Below, in pieces: positions 18,187 to 28,499 of a stretch of 64,000 bases of DNA. The translations under genes were made by a program, and so were the position numbers. The notes under the pieces were generated by a model. That model saw only the letters and a list, made by a program, of their open reading frames with translations, was not told where the DNA came from and ran no database searches. How positions within the stretch are numbered: position 1 is the stretch's first letter; each line of letters opens with the position of its first letter. Source of the DNA: Burkholderiales bacterium (GTDB lineage: Bacteria > Pseudomonadota > Gammaproteobacteria > Burkholderiales > Casimicrobiaceae); the NCBI GenBank assembly GCA_020853025.1, contig JADYZP010000058.1, positions 1 through 64,000 of the forward strand. Direction: 5' to 3'.

Positions 18187-18569
18187 AGTCCCTGTCGCGA
18201 ATCGTACTTGCGTGCACGCTGGCGTTGTCGGCGACCCTGGCCGTGGCGGGCGCATTCGAGGAGTGCAACCTCCGCGGCGATCAGGCCACGGTGTCACGCT
18301 GCCTCGTCGAGGCGGAAGACGCCGCACAGGCGGCGCTGGTCAAGGCAGAGGGTGACGCCGGCAAGCTGGCGCGCCAGGTCGACACTGCGACCGGTCGCCC
18401 CGTTGCCGCCGCGGCGCTCGCCCGGTCGATGCGCGCATTTTCGGACTACCGCAAGGCGCACTGCGATTTCGTCCGCGCGATGCTGGCGAGCGCGCCCGTT
18501 GCCGAACAGGGTCAACTGGGATGCATGGTCGACATGACGCGCCGCCGCGTGCGCGATTTGCAGAACTAG
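18183..18569 (+). CDS. LprI-like (DUF1311) small exported protein
   Basis: A 128-residue protein with a signal peptide (residues 1-22). The mature part has four cysteines: ECN, SRCL, AHCDF and GCMVD. The pattern CN...CL...YRKAHC...C...TRRRVRDL resembles the LprI/DUF1311 family, some members of which inhibit lysozyme. Its start overlaps the trpG stop and trpD follows after 16 bases, so it sits inside the trp operon. Nothing suggests a role in tryptophan synthesis. Family assignment is by cysteine spacing and the C-terminal motif only. Confidence 0.6.
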   Translation: MKSLSRIVLACTLALSATLAVAGAFEECNLRGDQATVSRCLVEAEDAAQAALVKAEGDAGKLARQVDTATGRPVAAAALARSMRAFSDYRKAHCDFVRAMLASAPVAEQGQLGCMVDMTRRRVRDLQN

Positions 18570-18585
18570 GTATTGGGAACGCTCC

Positions 18586-19626
18586 ATGTCCATCACCGTC
18601 CACGATGCGCTGCAGCGCACGATCGAGCACCGCGAGATCTTTCACGACGAAATGCTGTCGCTGATGCGGCAGATCATGAGCGGCGAGGTGTCGCCGGTGA
18701 TGATTGCCGCATTGACGGTCGGGATGCGGGTCAAGAAGGAAACCATTGGCGAGATCGCGGCCGCCGCGCAGGTGATGCGCGAGCTGTCCATCAAGGTCGA
18801 TGTCGCGGATCGCGAGCACCTGGTCGACATCGTCGGTACCGGTGGCGATGCATCGCACACTTTCAACATCTCGACCGCATCGATGTTCGTTGCGGCAGCC
18901 GCAGGCGCGCGGGTGGCGAAGCACGGCAATCGGTCGGTGTCGTCCAAATCGGGAAGCGCCGACGTGCTTGAGGCGCTCGGCGCCAACATCATGCTCACGC
19001 CTGCGCAGGTCGCCACCTGCATCGCGGAGACGGGTGTGGGCTTCATGTTCGCGCCCAGCCACCATTCGGCAATGAAGCACGCGGCGCCGGTGCGCCGTGA
19101 ACTCGGCATCCGGACGATCTTCAACATTCTCGGGCCACTGACCAATCCTGCAGGTGCGCCGAACCAGCTGATCGGCGTGTTTCATCCGGATCTGGTCGGC
19201 ATCCACGTGCGCGTACTGCAGCGGCTCGGCGCCGCGCACGTTCTCGTCGTCTACGGACGCGACGGTATGGACGAAGTGTCGCTCGGCGCCGCGACAATGG
19301 TCGGCGAACTGAAGGACGGCGAGATCCACGAGTACGAAATCCACCCCGAAGATTTCGGTTTGTCGATGAAGTCCAACCGCGGACTCAGGGTCGCGGGCGC
19401 CGCGGAATCGATGGAGATGGTGCTCGAGGCGCTCGCCGGCACCGAAGGCACGCCGCGCGAGATCGTGGTGCTGAACGCGGGCGCTGCGTTGTACGCAGCC
19501 GATCTGGCGGCGTCGATTGGCGAAGGCATCGCGCGCGCGCGCGAAGTTCTGGCGAGCGGCGCGGCAAGAAGGAAGCTCGACCACTTCGTGTCGACGACGC
19601 AGAAGCTGGCGACGGTCTCCGCCTGA
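18586..19626 (+). CDS. trpD: Anthranilate phosphoribosyltransferase
   Basis: The 346-residue enzyme joins anthranilate to PRPP. The PRPP-binding loop [17 protein letters not shown] and the [20 protein letters not shown] motif after it are complete, as is [15 protein letters not shown]. An ATG with a GGGAA site upstream starts the gene. It is 16 bases after the LprI-like gene and 12 bases before trpC. Confidence 0.97.
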   Translation: MSITVHDALQRTIEHREIFHDEMLSLMRQIMSGEVSPVMIAALTVGMRVKKETIGEIAAAAQVMRELSIKVDVADREHLVDIVGTGGDASHTFNISTASMFVAAAAGARVAKHGNRSVSSKSGSADVLEALGANIMLTPAQVATCIAETGVGFMFAPSHHSAMKHAAPVRRELGIRTIFNILGPLTNPAGAPNQLIGVFHPDLVGIHVRVLQRLGAAHVLVVYGRDGMDEVSLGAATMVGELKDGEIHEYEIHPEDFGLSMKSNRGLRVAGAAESMEMVLEALAGTEGTPREIVVLNAGAALYAADLAASIGEGIARAREVLASGAARRKLDHFVSTTQKLATVSA

Positions 19627-19638
19627 GTACCGCGAGTC

Positions 19639-20457
19639 ATGTCCAGAAGCGACATCCTGGAAAAAATTGTCGCCACCAAGGCGCAGGAGGTCATCGCTGC
19701 GCAGGTCGCGCATCCGTTCGATGAGGTCGATGCCGAGGCCCGCGCCGCGGCGCCACCGCGCGGCTTCGAGCGCGCGCTGCGTTTGCGGATTGCCGCCGGG
19801 CGGGCGGCGGTCATCGCGGAAATCAAGAAGGCGAGTCCGAGCAAGGGCGTGATCCGCGAGAACTTCGACCCACCGGAAATTGCGGCGAGCTACGAGCGCG
19901 CCGGCGCGGCGTGCCTGTCGGTGCTGACCGACACGCCGTTCTTCCAGGGAGCGGCCGAGTATCTCGTGTCGGCACGCGCCGCTTGCGCATTGCCCGCGCT
20001 GCGCAAGGAATTCATCGTCGACGAGTACCAGGTCGCGCAGTCGCGCGCGCTGGGCGCGGACGCGATCCTGCTGATCGTTGCAGCGCTCGAGGATGCGCAG
20101 TTGGCGGCACTCGAGGCCTGCGCGCAGGCCTACGGCATGGACGTGCTGGTCGAGATCCACGACGCTGGCGAACTCGAGCGCGCACTGAAGCTGAAGACGC
20201 CGTTGCTCGGCATCAACAACCGCAACCTGCGCAATTTCAGCGTGACGCTCGACACCACGTTCAACCTGGCCCCGCGCGTGCCAGGCGACCGGCTGGTCGT
20301 CACCGAAAGCGGGATCGCGACGCCGCGCGACGTCGCGATGATGCGCGACCGCGGCGTGCACGCCTTCCTGGTCGGCGAGAGCTTCATGCGCGCGCCCGAT
20401 CCGGGTGCCGCGCTGACTGCGCTTTTCGGCGACCAGGCGGAAGCCGGCCCGCATTGA
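19639..20457 (+). CDS. trpC: Indole-3-glycerol-phosphate synthase
   Basis: The 272-residue TIM-barrel enzyme closes the indole ring from CdRP. Catalytic segments are [45 protein letters not shown] and VTESGI. The protein is the single-function form, with no fused TrpF domain. It is the last gene of the trp group here; trpF, trpB and trpA are not in the window, as is usual in betaproteobacteria. Confidence 0.97.
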   Translation: MSRSDILEKIVATKAQEVIAAQVAHPFDEVDAEARAAAPPRGFERALRLRIAAGRAAVIAEIKKASPSKGVIRENFDPPEIAASYERAGAACLSVLTDTPFFQGAAEYLVSARAACALPALRKEFIVDEYQVAQSRALGADAILLIVAALEDAQLAALEACAQAYGMDVLVEIHDAGELERALKLKTPLLGINNRNLRNFSVTLDTTFNLAPRVPGDRLVVTESGIATPRDVAMMRDRGVHAFLVGESFMRAPDPGAALTALFGDQAEAGPH

Positions 20458-20567
20458 TTGCTATGATGCGCTGCGGCGTGCGCGTGGTCCGACAAGGTCC
20501 GCTCGACGATTCCTTCGAAGCTTAGCAACCGGATCCCCGCCAACCAGGTTCGGCAAGGAAGCACAGC

Positions 20568-21659
20568 GTGTCGGCCATCGAAGTCGAGAACGTCAGCAAG
20601 CACTGGACGACCGCCGGTGACATCGTGCACGCGGTCGACGCCATCTCCTTCGCGCTCGTCGAAGGCACGCTCAACGTGCTGCTGGGACCGTCCGGCTGCG
20701 GCAAGTCGACGACGCTACGGCTGATCGCCGGACTGGAAATCGCCGATGGCGGCCGCATCGTCATTGGCGATCGCGATGTCACGCATCTGCCGCCGGCGAA
20801 GCGCAACATCGCGATGGTGTTCCAGAGCTGCGCGCTGTTTCCGCACCTGTCGGTGGCCGAGAATATCCTGTTCGGCCTGCGTGTCCGTCGCGCTACGGCC
20901 GCCGATTGCGAAAAGCGCCTGCAGCACGTTGCCGACCTGCTGGGCTTGTCGGAACTGCTGTCGCGCAAGCCTTCGCAACTATCTGGCGGGCAGCAGCAGC
21001 GCGTGGCGCTGGGTCGCGCAATCATCGACGAGGCTCCGGTGTGTCTGATGGACGAGCCGTTGTCGAACCTCGATGCGCAGCTTCGCGCCGGGATGAGGGC
21101 CGAGATCCGGTCGCTGCAGCGAACGCTCGGCATCACGATGGTGTACGCCACGCACGATCAGGTCGAGGCGATGTCGATGGCCGACCGCGTCATCCTGCTC
21201 AATCGCGGTCGCATCGAGCAGAACGGCACCCCGGCCGACCTCTACGAGACGCCCGCCAACGTCTTCGTCGCCCGCTTCATCGGCACACCGCCGATGAACC
21301 TGCTGAAGCTCGAAACCGACTCCGGCGGTGCGGTAATCGCGGGTACCGAAGGTCCCGCGGTGCTGCCGGCCGACTGCGCGGGCGGCATGCTGGGAGTGCG
21401 TCCCGAGCACATCGAGCTGGGATTCGAGCGCGGCGTGCGTGCCGTCGTCGAGGGTGTCGAGTACCTGGGCGGCGATTCGCTGCTGACATGTACGATCGGC
21501 GGCCAATCGCTGGCCGTGCGCGCGCCGGGGAGTGTGGGTCTTAGGCGCGGCGATCCGGCGTGGTTGTCATGGGCGGGCGGAGCCCAGCATTTTTTTGCGG
21601 CGGATGGCGTTCGGCACGAGCTGCACGCTCCTCACGCCGCCGCAACGCTGATGGCGTAA
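20568..21659 (+). CDS. ABC transporter ATP-binding protein, MalK/UgpC type
   Basis: The 363-residue ATPase has Walker A GPSGCGKST, the LSGGQQQRVALGRA signature, Walker B VCLMDEPLSNLD and a switch-histidine segment ATHDQVEAM. The C-terminal third (after about residue 235) is a TOBE-like domain with GVRPEHIELGF. This architecture belongs to carbohydrate or glycerol-3-phosphate importers (UgpC/MalK). The start is GTG 20568 with AAGGAAG at 8 bases. No permease or binding-protein gene is adjacent, so it is an orphan whose partners must lie elsewhere. Substrate unknown. Confidence 0.87.
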   Translation: MSAIEVENVSKHWTTAGDIVHAVDAISFALVEGTLNVLLGPSGCGKSTTLRLIAGLEIADGGRIVIGDRDVTHLPPAKRNIAMVFQSCALFPHLSVAENILFGLRVRRATAADCEKRLQHVADLLGLSELLSRKPSQLSGGQQQRVALGRAIIDEAPVCLMDEPLSNLDAQLRAGMRAEIRSLQRTLGITMVYATHDQVEAMSMADRVILLNRGRIEQNGTPADLYETPANVFVARFIGTPPMNLLKLETDSGGAVIAGTEGPAVLPADCAGGMLGVRPEHIELGFERGVRAVVEGVEYLGGDSLLTCTIGGQSLAVRAPGSVGLRRGDPAWLSWAGGAQHFFAADGVRHELHAPHAAATLMA

Positions 21660-21693
21660 TGAGGAAATACCGTCGATCGAAGAGGGGCGCATC

Positions 21694-21892
21694 ATGGGGA
21701 AACGTATCGTTCGCAGTTTTGTGGCTGCACTGGCCGCGGCGTGCTGCGGCGGTTGTGCGCGACCAGCTGCCCTACGCGAAAGCCGAGTTGTCGATGCACG
21801 ATAACCGGCGTGTCACCAAGGCGCTGAACGATGGCGTGCAGGCAGCGCTGACCGGCAGCAAGGTGCCGGGCACCGCGCTGATGGAATCGTAG
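21694..21892 (+). pseudogene. Possible frameshifted small exported/lipoprotein ORF
   Basis: ATG 21694 has a strong AGAGGGG site and begins a hydrophobic, cysteine-containing leader (MGKRIVRSFVAALAAACCGG), then stops at 21804 after 36 codons. From about 21755, a different frame reads on with protein-like composition (QLPYAKAELSMHDNRRVTKA, continuing to MES) and ends at 21892, two bases before the next gene. A single-base shift near 21750-21770 would fuse both into a roughly 66-residue exported protein. This may be a decayed gene, a sequencing error or coincidence. No family is recognised. Confidence 0.35.
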
Positions 21893-21894
21893 CG

Positions 21895-22752
21895 ATGAAA
21901 CTCATCACCTGGAACGTGCAATGGTGCCGCGGCGTCGACGGCCGGGTCGATCCGGCGCGCGTGGTCGCGGAGGCGAAGCGCCTCGCGGATTTCGACGTGC
22001 TGTGCCTGCAGGAGGTCGCCGACAATTTTCCGGACCCGCTGCTCGCCGGCAGCGCGGGTGAGGACCAGTTCGCCGTACTGGCTTCGCTGCTGCCCGGATA
22101 CACGGCAGTACCCGGTGTCGCGGTCGACCAGCAGGGCGACGGCAGCCGACGCCGGCGCTTCGGCAACATGATTCTCTCTCGGCTGCCGGTCAAGCAGGCG
22201 TTTCGCCACCTGCTGCCGTATCCCGCCGACCACGACGTGCCCAGCATGCCGCGCGTGGCGGTCGAAGCCGTGGTCGCAGCGCCGTTCGGCGACGTGCGCG
22301 TGATCACCAGCCACCTCGAGTATTACTCGCTCGCGAAACGTGCGGCGCAGGTCGACGCGCTGCGCGCGATCTACGCCGAAGGCCATCGCTACGCCAATAA
22401 CCCGCGAACCGCGGTCGTGGACGAAGGCCCCTACCGTGCGCTGGCACACCCGGCGGCGACGATCATCACCGGCGATTTCAACCTCGAATTCGATGATCCG
22501 CTGCACCAGCGCATGCTGGCGCCGTTTGCCGACGGCACGCCAAGGCTCGCCGACGCCTGGGAGTTGGCGCACCCTGGCGACGCGCACCCGCCGACCTTCC
22601 ACGTCCACGAAAAGCAGCGTCCGGGCGACCCCGAACTGCACTGCGACTTCGTCTTCGTCAACGAAGTGCTGTGGCCATCGCTGCGCTCGGTCGAGGTCGA
22701 CACTCACACGCAGGTGTCGGACCACCAGCCGGTGATCGTCGAGATCGGCTGA
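21895..22752 (+). CDS. Endonuclease/exonuclease/phosphatase family hydrolase
   Basis: The 285-residue EEP-fold protein shows the family's metal and catalytic motifs: ITWNVQW at the N-terminus, VLCLQEV, ITSHLEYYSLAKR, TGDFNLEF and a terminal SDHQPVIVEI. There is no signal peptide or membrane segment, so it is probably cytoplasmic. The superfamily includes nucleases and phospholipid or sugar phosphatases; the sequence does not decide between them. A role in DNA repair or lipid-head-group hydrolysis is equally open. Confidence 0.85.
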   Translation: MKLITWNVQWCRGVDGRVDPARVVAEAKRLADFDVLCLQEVADNFPDPLLAGSAGEDQFAVLASLLPGYTAVPGVAVDQQGDGSRRRRFGNMILSRLPVKQAFRHLLPYPADHDVPSMPRVAVEAVVAAPFGDVRVITSHLEYYSLAKRAAQVDALRAIYAEGHRYANNPRTAVVDEGPYRALAHPAATIITGDFNLEFDDPLHQRMLAPFADGTPRLADAWELAHPGDAHPPTFHVHEKQRPGDPELHCDFVFVNEVLWPSLRSVEVDTHTQVSDHQPVIVEIG

Positions 22753-22870
22753 CCCGGAGGCCGCCCGCGCGGCCGGTGGATTGCCGCCGATGCACGCAGG
22801 CCCCGTCCGAGGCGGCTACAATTGCAGGTTCGCCGCGCCATCGTCGCCGGCGATCACGCCGCCCGGCCCC

Positions 22871-23977
22871 TTGACCCCCGACGCCAACACGCTCCGCTTC
22901 ACCGGCGAACGCTTCCTTCCGGAGGTGCGCGGAGCCATCTGGTACGAGCACTGGCATCGCTACGCGGCCGTGGTGCCGCTGGCGGCCGGCAAGCGCGTCG
23001 TCGACGCCGCCTGTGGCGAGGGCTACGGCAGCTTTCTGCTCGGTGCGACGGCGGCGGCGGTGACCGGCGTCGATGTCTCCGCGGAAGCGATCGCGCACGC
23101 CAGCGCGCGCTATTCTCGCGCGAACCTCGACTTCGTCGTCGGGTCGGTCACCGCGCTGCCCCTGCCCGCGGCCAGCGTCGACCTCGTCGTGTCCTTCGAG
23201 ACGATCGAGCATCTGGCCGAGCAGCGGGAGATGCTCGCCGATTTCCGCCGCGTGCTTACCGCCGACGGCGTACTGGTCATTTCCTCGCCCAACCGACCCG
23301 TCTACAACGAAGCCGGAGCCATCGAGAACCATTATCACGTACGCGAGCTCGATCGCGCGGAGCTGGCGGCGCTGCTGGCATCCGGCTTTCCGCAACAGGC
23401 GTGGTACGCGCAGCGGATCGTTGCGCAATCGGCGCTCTGGTCCGAGGGTGCGCACGGTGCGGATGCGGTCTGCATGGCGCTCGTCGACGGACTTCCGGAA
23501 TCGGCACCCGAGCCGGCGCCGCCGATGTACTTCATCGTGGTCTGCGCCGCGGGCGGGATTGAACTGCCCGCGCTGCCCGCACTATCGCTGTTCGACGACG
23601 GCATGCTGTCGCTCACCCGCGAGCATGCGCGCGCGCTTGCGCGTGAGCGCGAACTCGCCTGGGACGAACTCGACTCGCGACAGGTCGCTGAGGACCGGCT
23701 GGCCGAGCTGGTGACCGCGGTCAATGCGCTGGCCAGCGAACGCGAGGCGGGAAGCGTCAAGTCGCGGCGCATCGAAGCGCTGGAAGCTGAACTCGCGCAA
23801 ACGCAACGCGGAGTCCGCGACGCGCTTGCCAGGGAAGCGGCGGCGCGCGCGCAGGCGGCCGATATGAGCGCGGCACTCGATGAAGCGCGCGCGCGGCTCG
23901 CGTATCGGGAATCGGCGCAGGGCTGGCTGCGCTTTCCGTTTGCGGCAGCCCGGCAGCGGATGGCGCAGAGGCGCTGA
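22871..23977 (+). CDS. SAM-dependent methyltransferase with C-terminal coiled coil (glycan cluster)
   Basis: About 368 residues from TTG 22871, chosen because it gives a TPDANTLRFTGERFLPE opening; the frame runs further upstream without conserved sequence. Residues about 30-180 are a class I methyltransferase with motif I VVDAACGEGYGSF and the acidic TGVDVSAEA. Residues about 255-345 are charged, alanine/glutamate-rich and predicted to be coiled coil. The stop overlaps the next glycosyltransferase (TGATG). Methyltransferases with coiled coils beside glycosyltransferases often cap polysaccharide chains and measure their length; that is inference here. Confidence 0.75.
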   Translation: MTPDANTLRFTGERFLPEVRGAIWYEHWHRYAAVVPLAAGKRVVDAACGEGYGSFLLGATAAAVTGVDVSAEAIAHASARYSRANLDFVVGSVTALPLPAASVDLVVSFETIEHLAEQREMLADFRRVLTADGVLVISSPNRPVYNEAGAIENHYHVRELDRAELAALLASGFPQQAWYAQRIVAQSALWSEGAHGADAVCMALVDGLPESAPEPAPPMYFIVVCAAGGIELPALPALSLFDDGMLSLTREHARALARERELAWDELDSRQVAEDRLAELVTAVNALASEREAGSVKSRRIEALEAELAQTQRGVRDALAREAAARAQAADMSAALDEARARLAYRESAQGWLRFPFAAARQRMAQRR

Positions 23978-25878
23978 TGGCAAACGTCGACGTCGTCATC
24001 CCCGTGCACGGCGCGCTCGCGTCGCTGCGCCGCTGCGTCGACAGCGTGTTCGCCGCGCGCTGCCGGACTCCGTTCGAAGTGGTGATCGTCGACGACGGCA
24101 ACGCAGACGCGGAGCTTGCGCAGTATCTCGCCGACCTGCAGCGACGGCATCGCGTTGCGCGGGTCACGCAGCCGGCGCGTCAGGGCTACGCGGCCGCGGT
24201 GAACCGCGCGCTCTCGCTGCATCGCGATCGCGATGTCGTCGTGCTGCAGTCCGATGCGGAAGTCGCCAACGACTGGCTCGATCGCCTGGTGCGGCACGCC
24301 GCGGCCCCCGATGTCGGCCTGGTCGGCTGCTTCACCGACAACGTGGGCGCGGCAACCTATCCGTTGCAAGGTCGGAGCAACCCGCTTCCCGCAGGGCACA
24401 CGGCGGCAACTCTCGATGCGCTTTTCGCACGCGCCAACGCCGGATGCAGCGCGAAGCTGCCTGCGCTGTCCGGGCCCTGCCTGTACCTGCGGCGCGAATG
24501 CCTGAACGTCGTCGGCGCCTTCGACGCAAACCCGCTGGGTAGCGACTACGGCGTCGAGATCGACTTCTGCCTGCGCGCCGGCAGCGCGGGCTTTCGCCAT
24601 CTGCTCGCCGGCGACGTATTCGTCGCGCACGAGGGAGGCATGTCGTTCGGAGCAACGGAGGCCGATGCGCTTGCGCAGCGCGCCAACGCCGCACTCGCGA
24701 AGCTCTACCCCGCGTACGTCGCGCAGCAGGAGGACTTGGCCAACCGGGCGCCCGGCCGGCCCTTCGCGCGGCGCGTCGACCTGTTGCGGCTCGCCGAATC
24801 GCAGCGGCGGCCGCTGGTGTTCGTCTCGCATCCCTGGGGCGGCGGCATCCGCCGCTACATGAACGACCTGGTCGAGCTCACCGAAGCGCACTGCAACGTG
24901 CTGTTTCTTGAGCCAGCGGTCGGCGACACGGTCAAGCTCTCGTGGCCGCGCGAAGACGAGAGCTTCGCACTGTATTTTTCGCTGCCGGCTGAACTTTCGG
25001 TGCTTGCGGAAACCCTGCGCACGATCGGTGTGGAGCGGCTGCACTTTCATCACGTCCACTTGCACCCGCGCGCCATCCTCGAGCTGCCGGCGCTGCTCGG
25101 CGTTGCCTATGACTACACGCTGCACGACTACCATCCGATCTGTCCGCAGTACCACCTGGTCACCGAAGACGGCCACTATTGCGGCGAGCCGGATGCCAAG
25201 GGCTGTGCGGCGTGCCTCGCCAGGCGGCCGGCGCAATGGGACCTCGACATTGGCGCCTGGCGCGGTGCCTTCGGTCGCTTGCTGCGCGGTGCGAGTCGCG
25301 TGATCGCACCGTCGCAGGACGTCGCGACACGAATGCAGCGCTATTTCCCCGATCTGGCGGTCGAAGTCTGGCCGCACCCCGAGGCGCTTCCGTTGCCGAC
25401 GCCGCGCATCACCCGGGTCGGCATCCTGGGCAACCTGTCCCCGGAAAAGGGACTGCAGGTGGTGGCCGCCTGCGCCGGCGACGCGCGTGCGCGCGGTTTG
25501 CCGCTGTCATTCCGTGTGCTCGGCTCGACGACCGAGCCGATCCCGCAGGCGCCGGACACACCGCTCACCATCTACGGCCAGTACGTCGACAGCGAGTTGC
25601 AGCAACTGATCGCCGCAGAGAAGCCCGACGTGCTGCTGTTTGCCGCGCAGGTGCCCGAAACCTACGCGTACACGTTGTCGGTCGCGCTGCAATCGGGACT
25701 GCCGATCGTGGCTTCCGCATTGGGGGCGCTTCCCGAGCGCCTCGCCGGCGTGCCGCACTCGACCACGGTGCCGTGGAACGCGCCACCCGCCGTATGGAAC
25801 GACGCGCTGCTGGCTGCTACGGATCCGACGCCGCGCGTATCCGATAGGGCGCCACCGCGAGCCCGAGTGATCGTGTGA
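23977..25878 (+). CDS. Two-domain glycosyltransferase (GT2 + GT4-like)
   Basis: The 633-residue protein has an N-terminal GT-A domain of the GT2 family: VDVVIPVHGAL, VVIVDDGN and VVLQSDAEV (residues about 3-95), and a YGVEIDFCLRAG segment near residue 190. From about residue 270 a second, GT-B-like domain follows (HPWGGGIRRYMND, then GILGNLSPEKGLQVVAA and a C-terminal SGLPIVASALGALPERL). It therefore may add two sugars in turn. It overlaps the genes on both sides, so the three genes form one translational unit. Substrates cannot be predicted. Confidence 0.85.
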   Translation: MANVDVVIPVHGALASLRRCVDSVFAARCRTPFEVVIVDDGNADAELAQYLADLQRRHRVARVTQPARQGYAAAVNRALSLHRDRDVVVLQSDAEVANDWLDRLVRHAAAPDVGLVGCFTDNVGAATYPLQGRSNPLPAGHTAATLDALFARANAGCSAKLPALSGPCLYLRRECLNVVGAFDANPLGSDYGVEIDFCLRAGSAGFRHLLAGDVFVAHEGGMSFGATEADALAQRANAALAKLYPAYVAQQEDLANRAPGRPFARRVDLLRLAESQRRPLVFVSHPWGGGIRRYMNDLVELTEAHCNVLFLEPAVGDTVKLSWPREDESFALYFSLPAELSVLAETLRTIGVERLHFHHVHLHPRAILELPALLGVAYDYTLHDYHPICPQYHLVTEDGHYCGEPDAKGCAACLARRPAQWDLDIGAWRGAFGRLLRGASRVIAPSQDVATRMQRYFPDLAVEVWPHPEALPLPTPRITRVGILGNLSPEKGLQVVAACAGDARARGLPLSFRVLGSTTEPIPQAPDTPLTIYGQYVDSELQQLIAAEKPDVLLFAAQVPETYAYTLSVALQSGLPIVASALGALPERLAGVPHSTTVPWNAPPAVWNDALLAATDPTPRVSDRAPPRARVIV

Positions 25879-28499
25879 TGGAACCGGCCGCCTACCGCAA
25901 GCGCTACCTCTCTTTGCTGCCCGCGTCGCCGCGTGTTCGGCGCCTCGACGACGCTCTGCCCGCACTCGACGAGCGGAACTTCTACCTGAAGGAGGGCGAG
26001 GTCGAGGTGGTGCCGCTGTCGCTGCCGCAGCTTTATGCCGCCGGCGTCGAATGCGGGCATACTGCCGCGCGCGTCGAGTTGAAGCACCAGATCGCGACGG
26101 TGTCCGCGCAGCTCGATCATTTTCGTGCGGTCCAGGAACGCGCCAAGGGCGACCGCGAGCACCTCGCCGGAGAACTGCTGGCGACACAGCGTGCGTTTCT
26201 TTCGTCGCAGATCGAGATCTCCGATATGCAGGGGAGCGCCGGCCGGATGCAAATGCACGCCACGCACCTGGAGTCGTCGCTGCAATCGGCACGCGACCGC
26301 ATCCACGCGCTGGAGAACTCGAGCATATGGCGGATGACCGCTCCGCTGCGCAATGCAAGACTGAGGTTCAAGGTCGCGCACGCACGCTTTCGTGCCTGGC
26401 AGTCAGGGTTGCGGCGCCTGCCGCAACTGTCGGCGATGGCGGTGTCGGTGTTGAAGAACGAGGGTCCGGGCGCACTGGTGCAGCGGGTGCGCGCGAAGGT
26501 CAATCCCGACGAGCGCTTCAAGCCCACATCGCTGACGCACTACCGGGTCGAGGCGACGATCGCGCCGCTGGCCTTCACCTCGGCGCCGATGCCACGCGTG
26601 TCGATCGTCATCCCTGTCTACGGCAAGCCGCTTCTCACCTACACGTGCCTGAAGAGCCTGCACGCGCACACGGCGCACGACGAAGTCGAGATCATCGTCG
26701 TCGACGACGCGTCGCCGGAGCCTGCGTCCGCGTCGCTGGCGATGGTCAGCGGCGTCCGCATCGAGCGTAACACCCAGAACAGGGGCTTCATCGCCAGCTG
26801 CAACCGCGGTGCCGAACTTGCGCGCGGCCAGACGATCGTTTTCCTGAACAACGACACCATCGTCACCTCCGGCTGGCTGGAGGCGTTGCTGCGCGTATTC
26901 GCCGAGTTTCCGGATGCGGGCATGGTCGGCGCCAGGCTCTTTTACCCGGATGGCCGACTGCAGGAGGCCGGCGGGATCGTGTGGCGCGATGGTTCGGCGT
27001 GGAACTGGGGGCGCGACGGCGATCCGGAACGGCCCGACTGCAACTACGTACGGCCGGTCGACTACTGTTCTGGCGCCTGTATCGCCATGCCCGCCGAGCT
27101 GTTCCACGAGCTGGGCGGCTTTGACACGCGCTACACGCCCGCCTACTACGAGGACGTCGACCTCGCCTTCGCCGTGCGCGCCGCCGGACATCGCGTCTAC
27201 TACCAGCCGGCGGCGACGGTCATCCATTTCGAAGGCCAGACGTCGGGCACCGACGAGGCGAGCGGCGCCAAGCGGCACCAGGTCGCCAATCGCGAGGTGT
27301 TCGCGGCCAAGTGGGCGGAGACGCTCGCCGGGCATCGCGCCAACGGGGTCGACGCCGAATTCGAGCGTGATCGCTGGGCGAAGCAGCGAGTGCTGGTGAT
27401 CGACGCCTGCATGCTGACACCCGATCACGATGCGGGTTCGGTGCGGATGCTGGCGATCCTCGAGATCCTGATTTCGTTGCGCTGCAAGGTCACGTTCGTC
27501 GCGGACAACCTGGAGTACCGGCAGCCCTACGTGGCGCAGTTGCAGCAGCGCGGCGTCGAGGTGCTGTTCCATCCGTATGCGCGGTCGATCGCCGACGTCC
27601 TGGCCAAACGCGGCGCGCAGTTCGACATGGTCATGATGTCGCGGCATTACATCGCCGTGAAGCATCTCGATGCCGTACGCGCCTTCGCGCCCAATGCGCT
27701 GATTGTCTTCGACACCGTCGATCTGCATTTCCTGCGCACCGAACGCCAGGCCGAGCTCGAAGGCAGTGCTCTCGCCCGCTCCGCGGCGAGCACCAAACGC
27801 GACGAGGAACTGTCGCTGATCCGCCGCTCCGATGTCACGCTGGTGGTATCGCCTTTCGAGAAGTCGCTGCTCGCGGAACTGGTGCCCGACGCGCGAGTGC
27901 TGGTGCTGTCGACGATACACGAAGTGCTGGCGCCCGGCCTGCCCTTTGCCGAGCGCGAAGGGCTGGTTTTCATCGGAGGCTTTCAGCACCCGCCCAACGC
28001 CGACGCCGTGCTCTGGTACGCGCAGGAGATCCTGCCCTACGTCCGCGTCGCGTTGCCCGGTGTCAAGACCTACATCGTCGGCAGCAAGGTGCCGACGCAT
28101 ATTCGCGAGCTGGCCGCGGAGGATTTCATCGTCACCGGCTACGTGCCCGACGTGACGCAGTACTTCACCGGCTGCCGCGTGTCGATTGCACCGCTGCGCT
28201 ACGGCGCAGGTGTCAAAGGCAAGATCAACCTCGCGATGAGCTACGGCCTGCCGGTGGTGGCGACCACGCCGTCGATCGAGGGTATGTATCTGGTCCCCGA
28301 GCAGGATGTGCTGGTGGCCGACGAGGCGAAGGCGTTCGCCGACGCGATCGTACGGCTGTACCACGACGAGGCGCTCTGGGAACGGCTGGCCGCCGGCGGG
28401 CGCGAGAATATCCGCACGCATTTTTCGCGCGACGTCGCGCGCAGCGCGATCACCCGCCTGATCGCCTTCACGCGCGGCGCCGAACAGCGCGTGGCCTGA
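25878..28499 (+). CDS. Large glycosyltransferase: coiled coil + GT2 + GT4
   Basis: About 873 residues. Residues about 60-150 are a coiled coil ([16 protein letters not shown] and following). Residues about 240-460 are a GT2 domain with [26 protein letters not shown] and [10 protein letters not shown]. Residues about 505-870 are a GT4-like domain: [37 protein letters not shown], then [16 protein letters not shown]. This architecture is known from rhamnan/O-antigen and other surface-glycan assembly loci. ATG 25878 overlaps the preceding stop; GTG 25875 is also possible. The 3' end overlaps convergent trmB by 32 bases. Confidence 0.85.
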   Translation: MEPAAYRKRYLSLLPASPRVRRLDDALPALDERNFYLKEGEVEVVPLSLPQLYAAGVECGHTAARVELKHQIATVSAQLDHFRAVQERAKGDREHLAGELLATQRAFLSSQIEISDMQGSAGRMQMHATHLESSLQSARDRIHALENSSIWRMTAPLRNARLRFKVAHARFRAWQSGLRRLPQLSAMAVSVLKNEGPGALVQRVRAKVNPDERFKPTSLTHYRVEATIAPLAFTSAPMPRVSIVIPVYGKPLLTYTCLKSLHAHTAHDEVEIIVVDDASPEPASASLAMVSGVRIERNTQNRGFIASCNRGAELARGQTIVFLNNDTIVTSGWLEALLRVFAEFPDAGMVGARLFYPDGRLQEAGGIVWRDGSAWNWGRDGDPERPDCNYVRPVDYCSGACIAMPAELFHELGGFDTRYTPAYYEDVDLAFAVRAAGHRVYYQPAATVIHFEGQTSGTDEASGAKRHQVANREVFAAKWAETLAGHRANGVDAEFERDRWAKQRVLVIDACMLTPDHDAGSVRMLAILEILISLRCKVTFVADNLEYRQPYVAQLQQRGVEVLFHPYARSIADVLAKRGAQFDMVMMSRHYIAVKHLDAVRAFAPNALIVFDTVDLHFLRTERQAELEGSALARSAASTKRDEELSLIRRSDVTLVVSPFEKSLLAELVPDARVLVLSTIHEVLAPGLPFAEREGLVFIGGFQHPPNADAVLWYAQEILPYVRVALPGVKTYIVGSKVPTHIRELAAEDFIVTGYVPDVTQYFTGCRVSIAPLRYGAGVKGKINLAMSYGLPVVATTPSIEGMYLVPEQDVLVADEAKAFADAIVRLYHDEALWERLAAGGRENIRTHFSRDVARSAITRLIAFTRGAEQRVA

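Noticed and set aside
18340-20454. A 704-codon minus-strand open frame opposite trpD and trpC.
   Set aside because: The composition is that of an antisense shadow and the plus strand encodes two complete well-conserved enzymes.
20510-20567. A stretch resembling part of the 4.5S/SRP RNA (CCAGGTTCGGCAAGGAAGC).
   Set aside because: The universally conserved symmetric loop (GGTCAGG...AGCAGCC) is not intact and the AAGGAAG is well explained as the Shine-Dalgarno of the ABC ATPase start at 20568.
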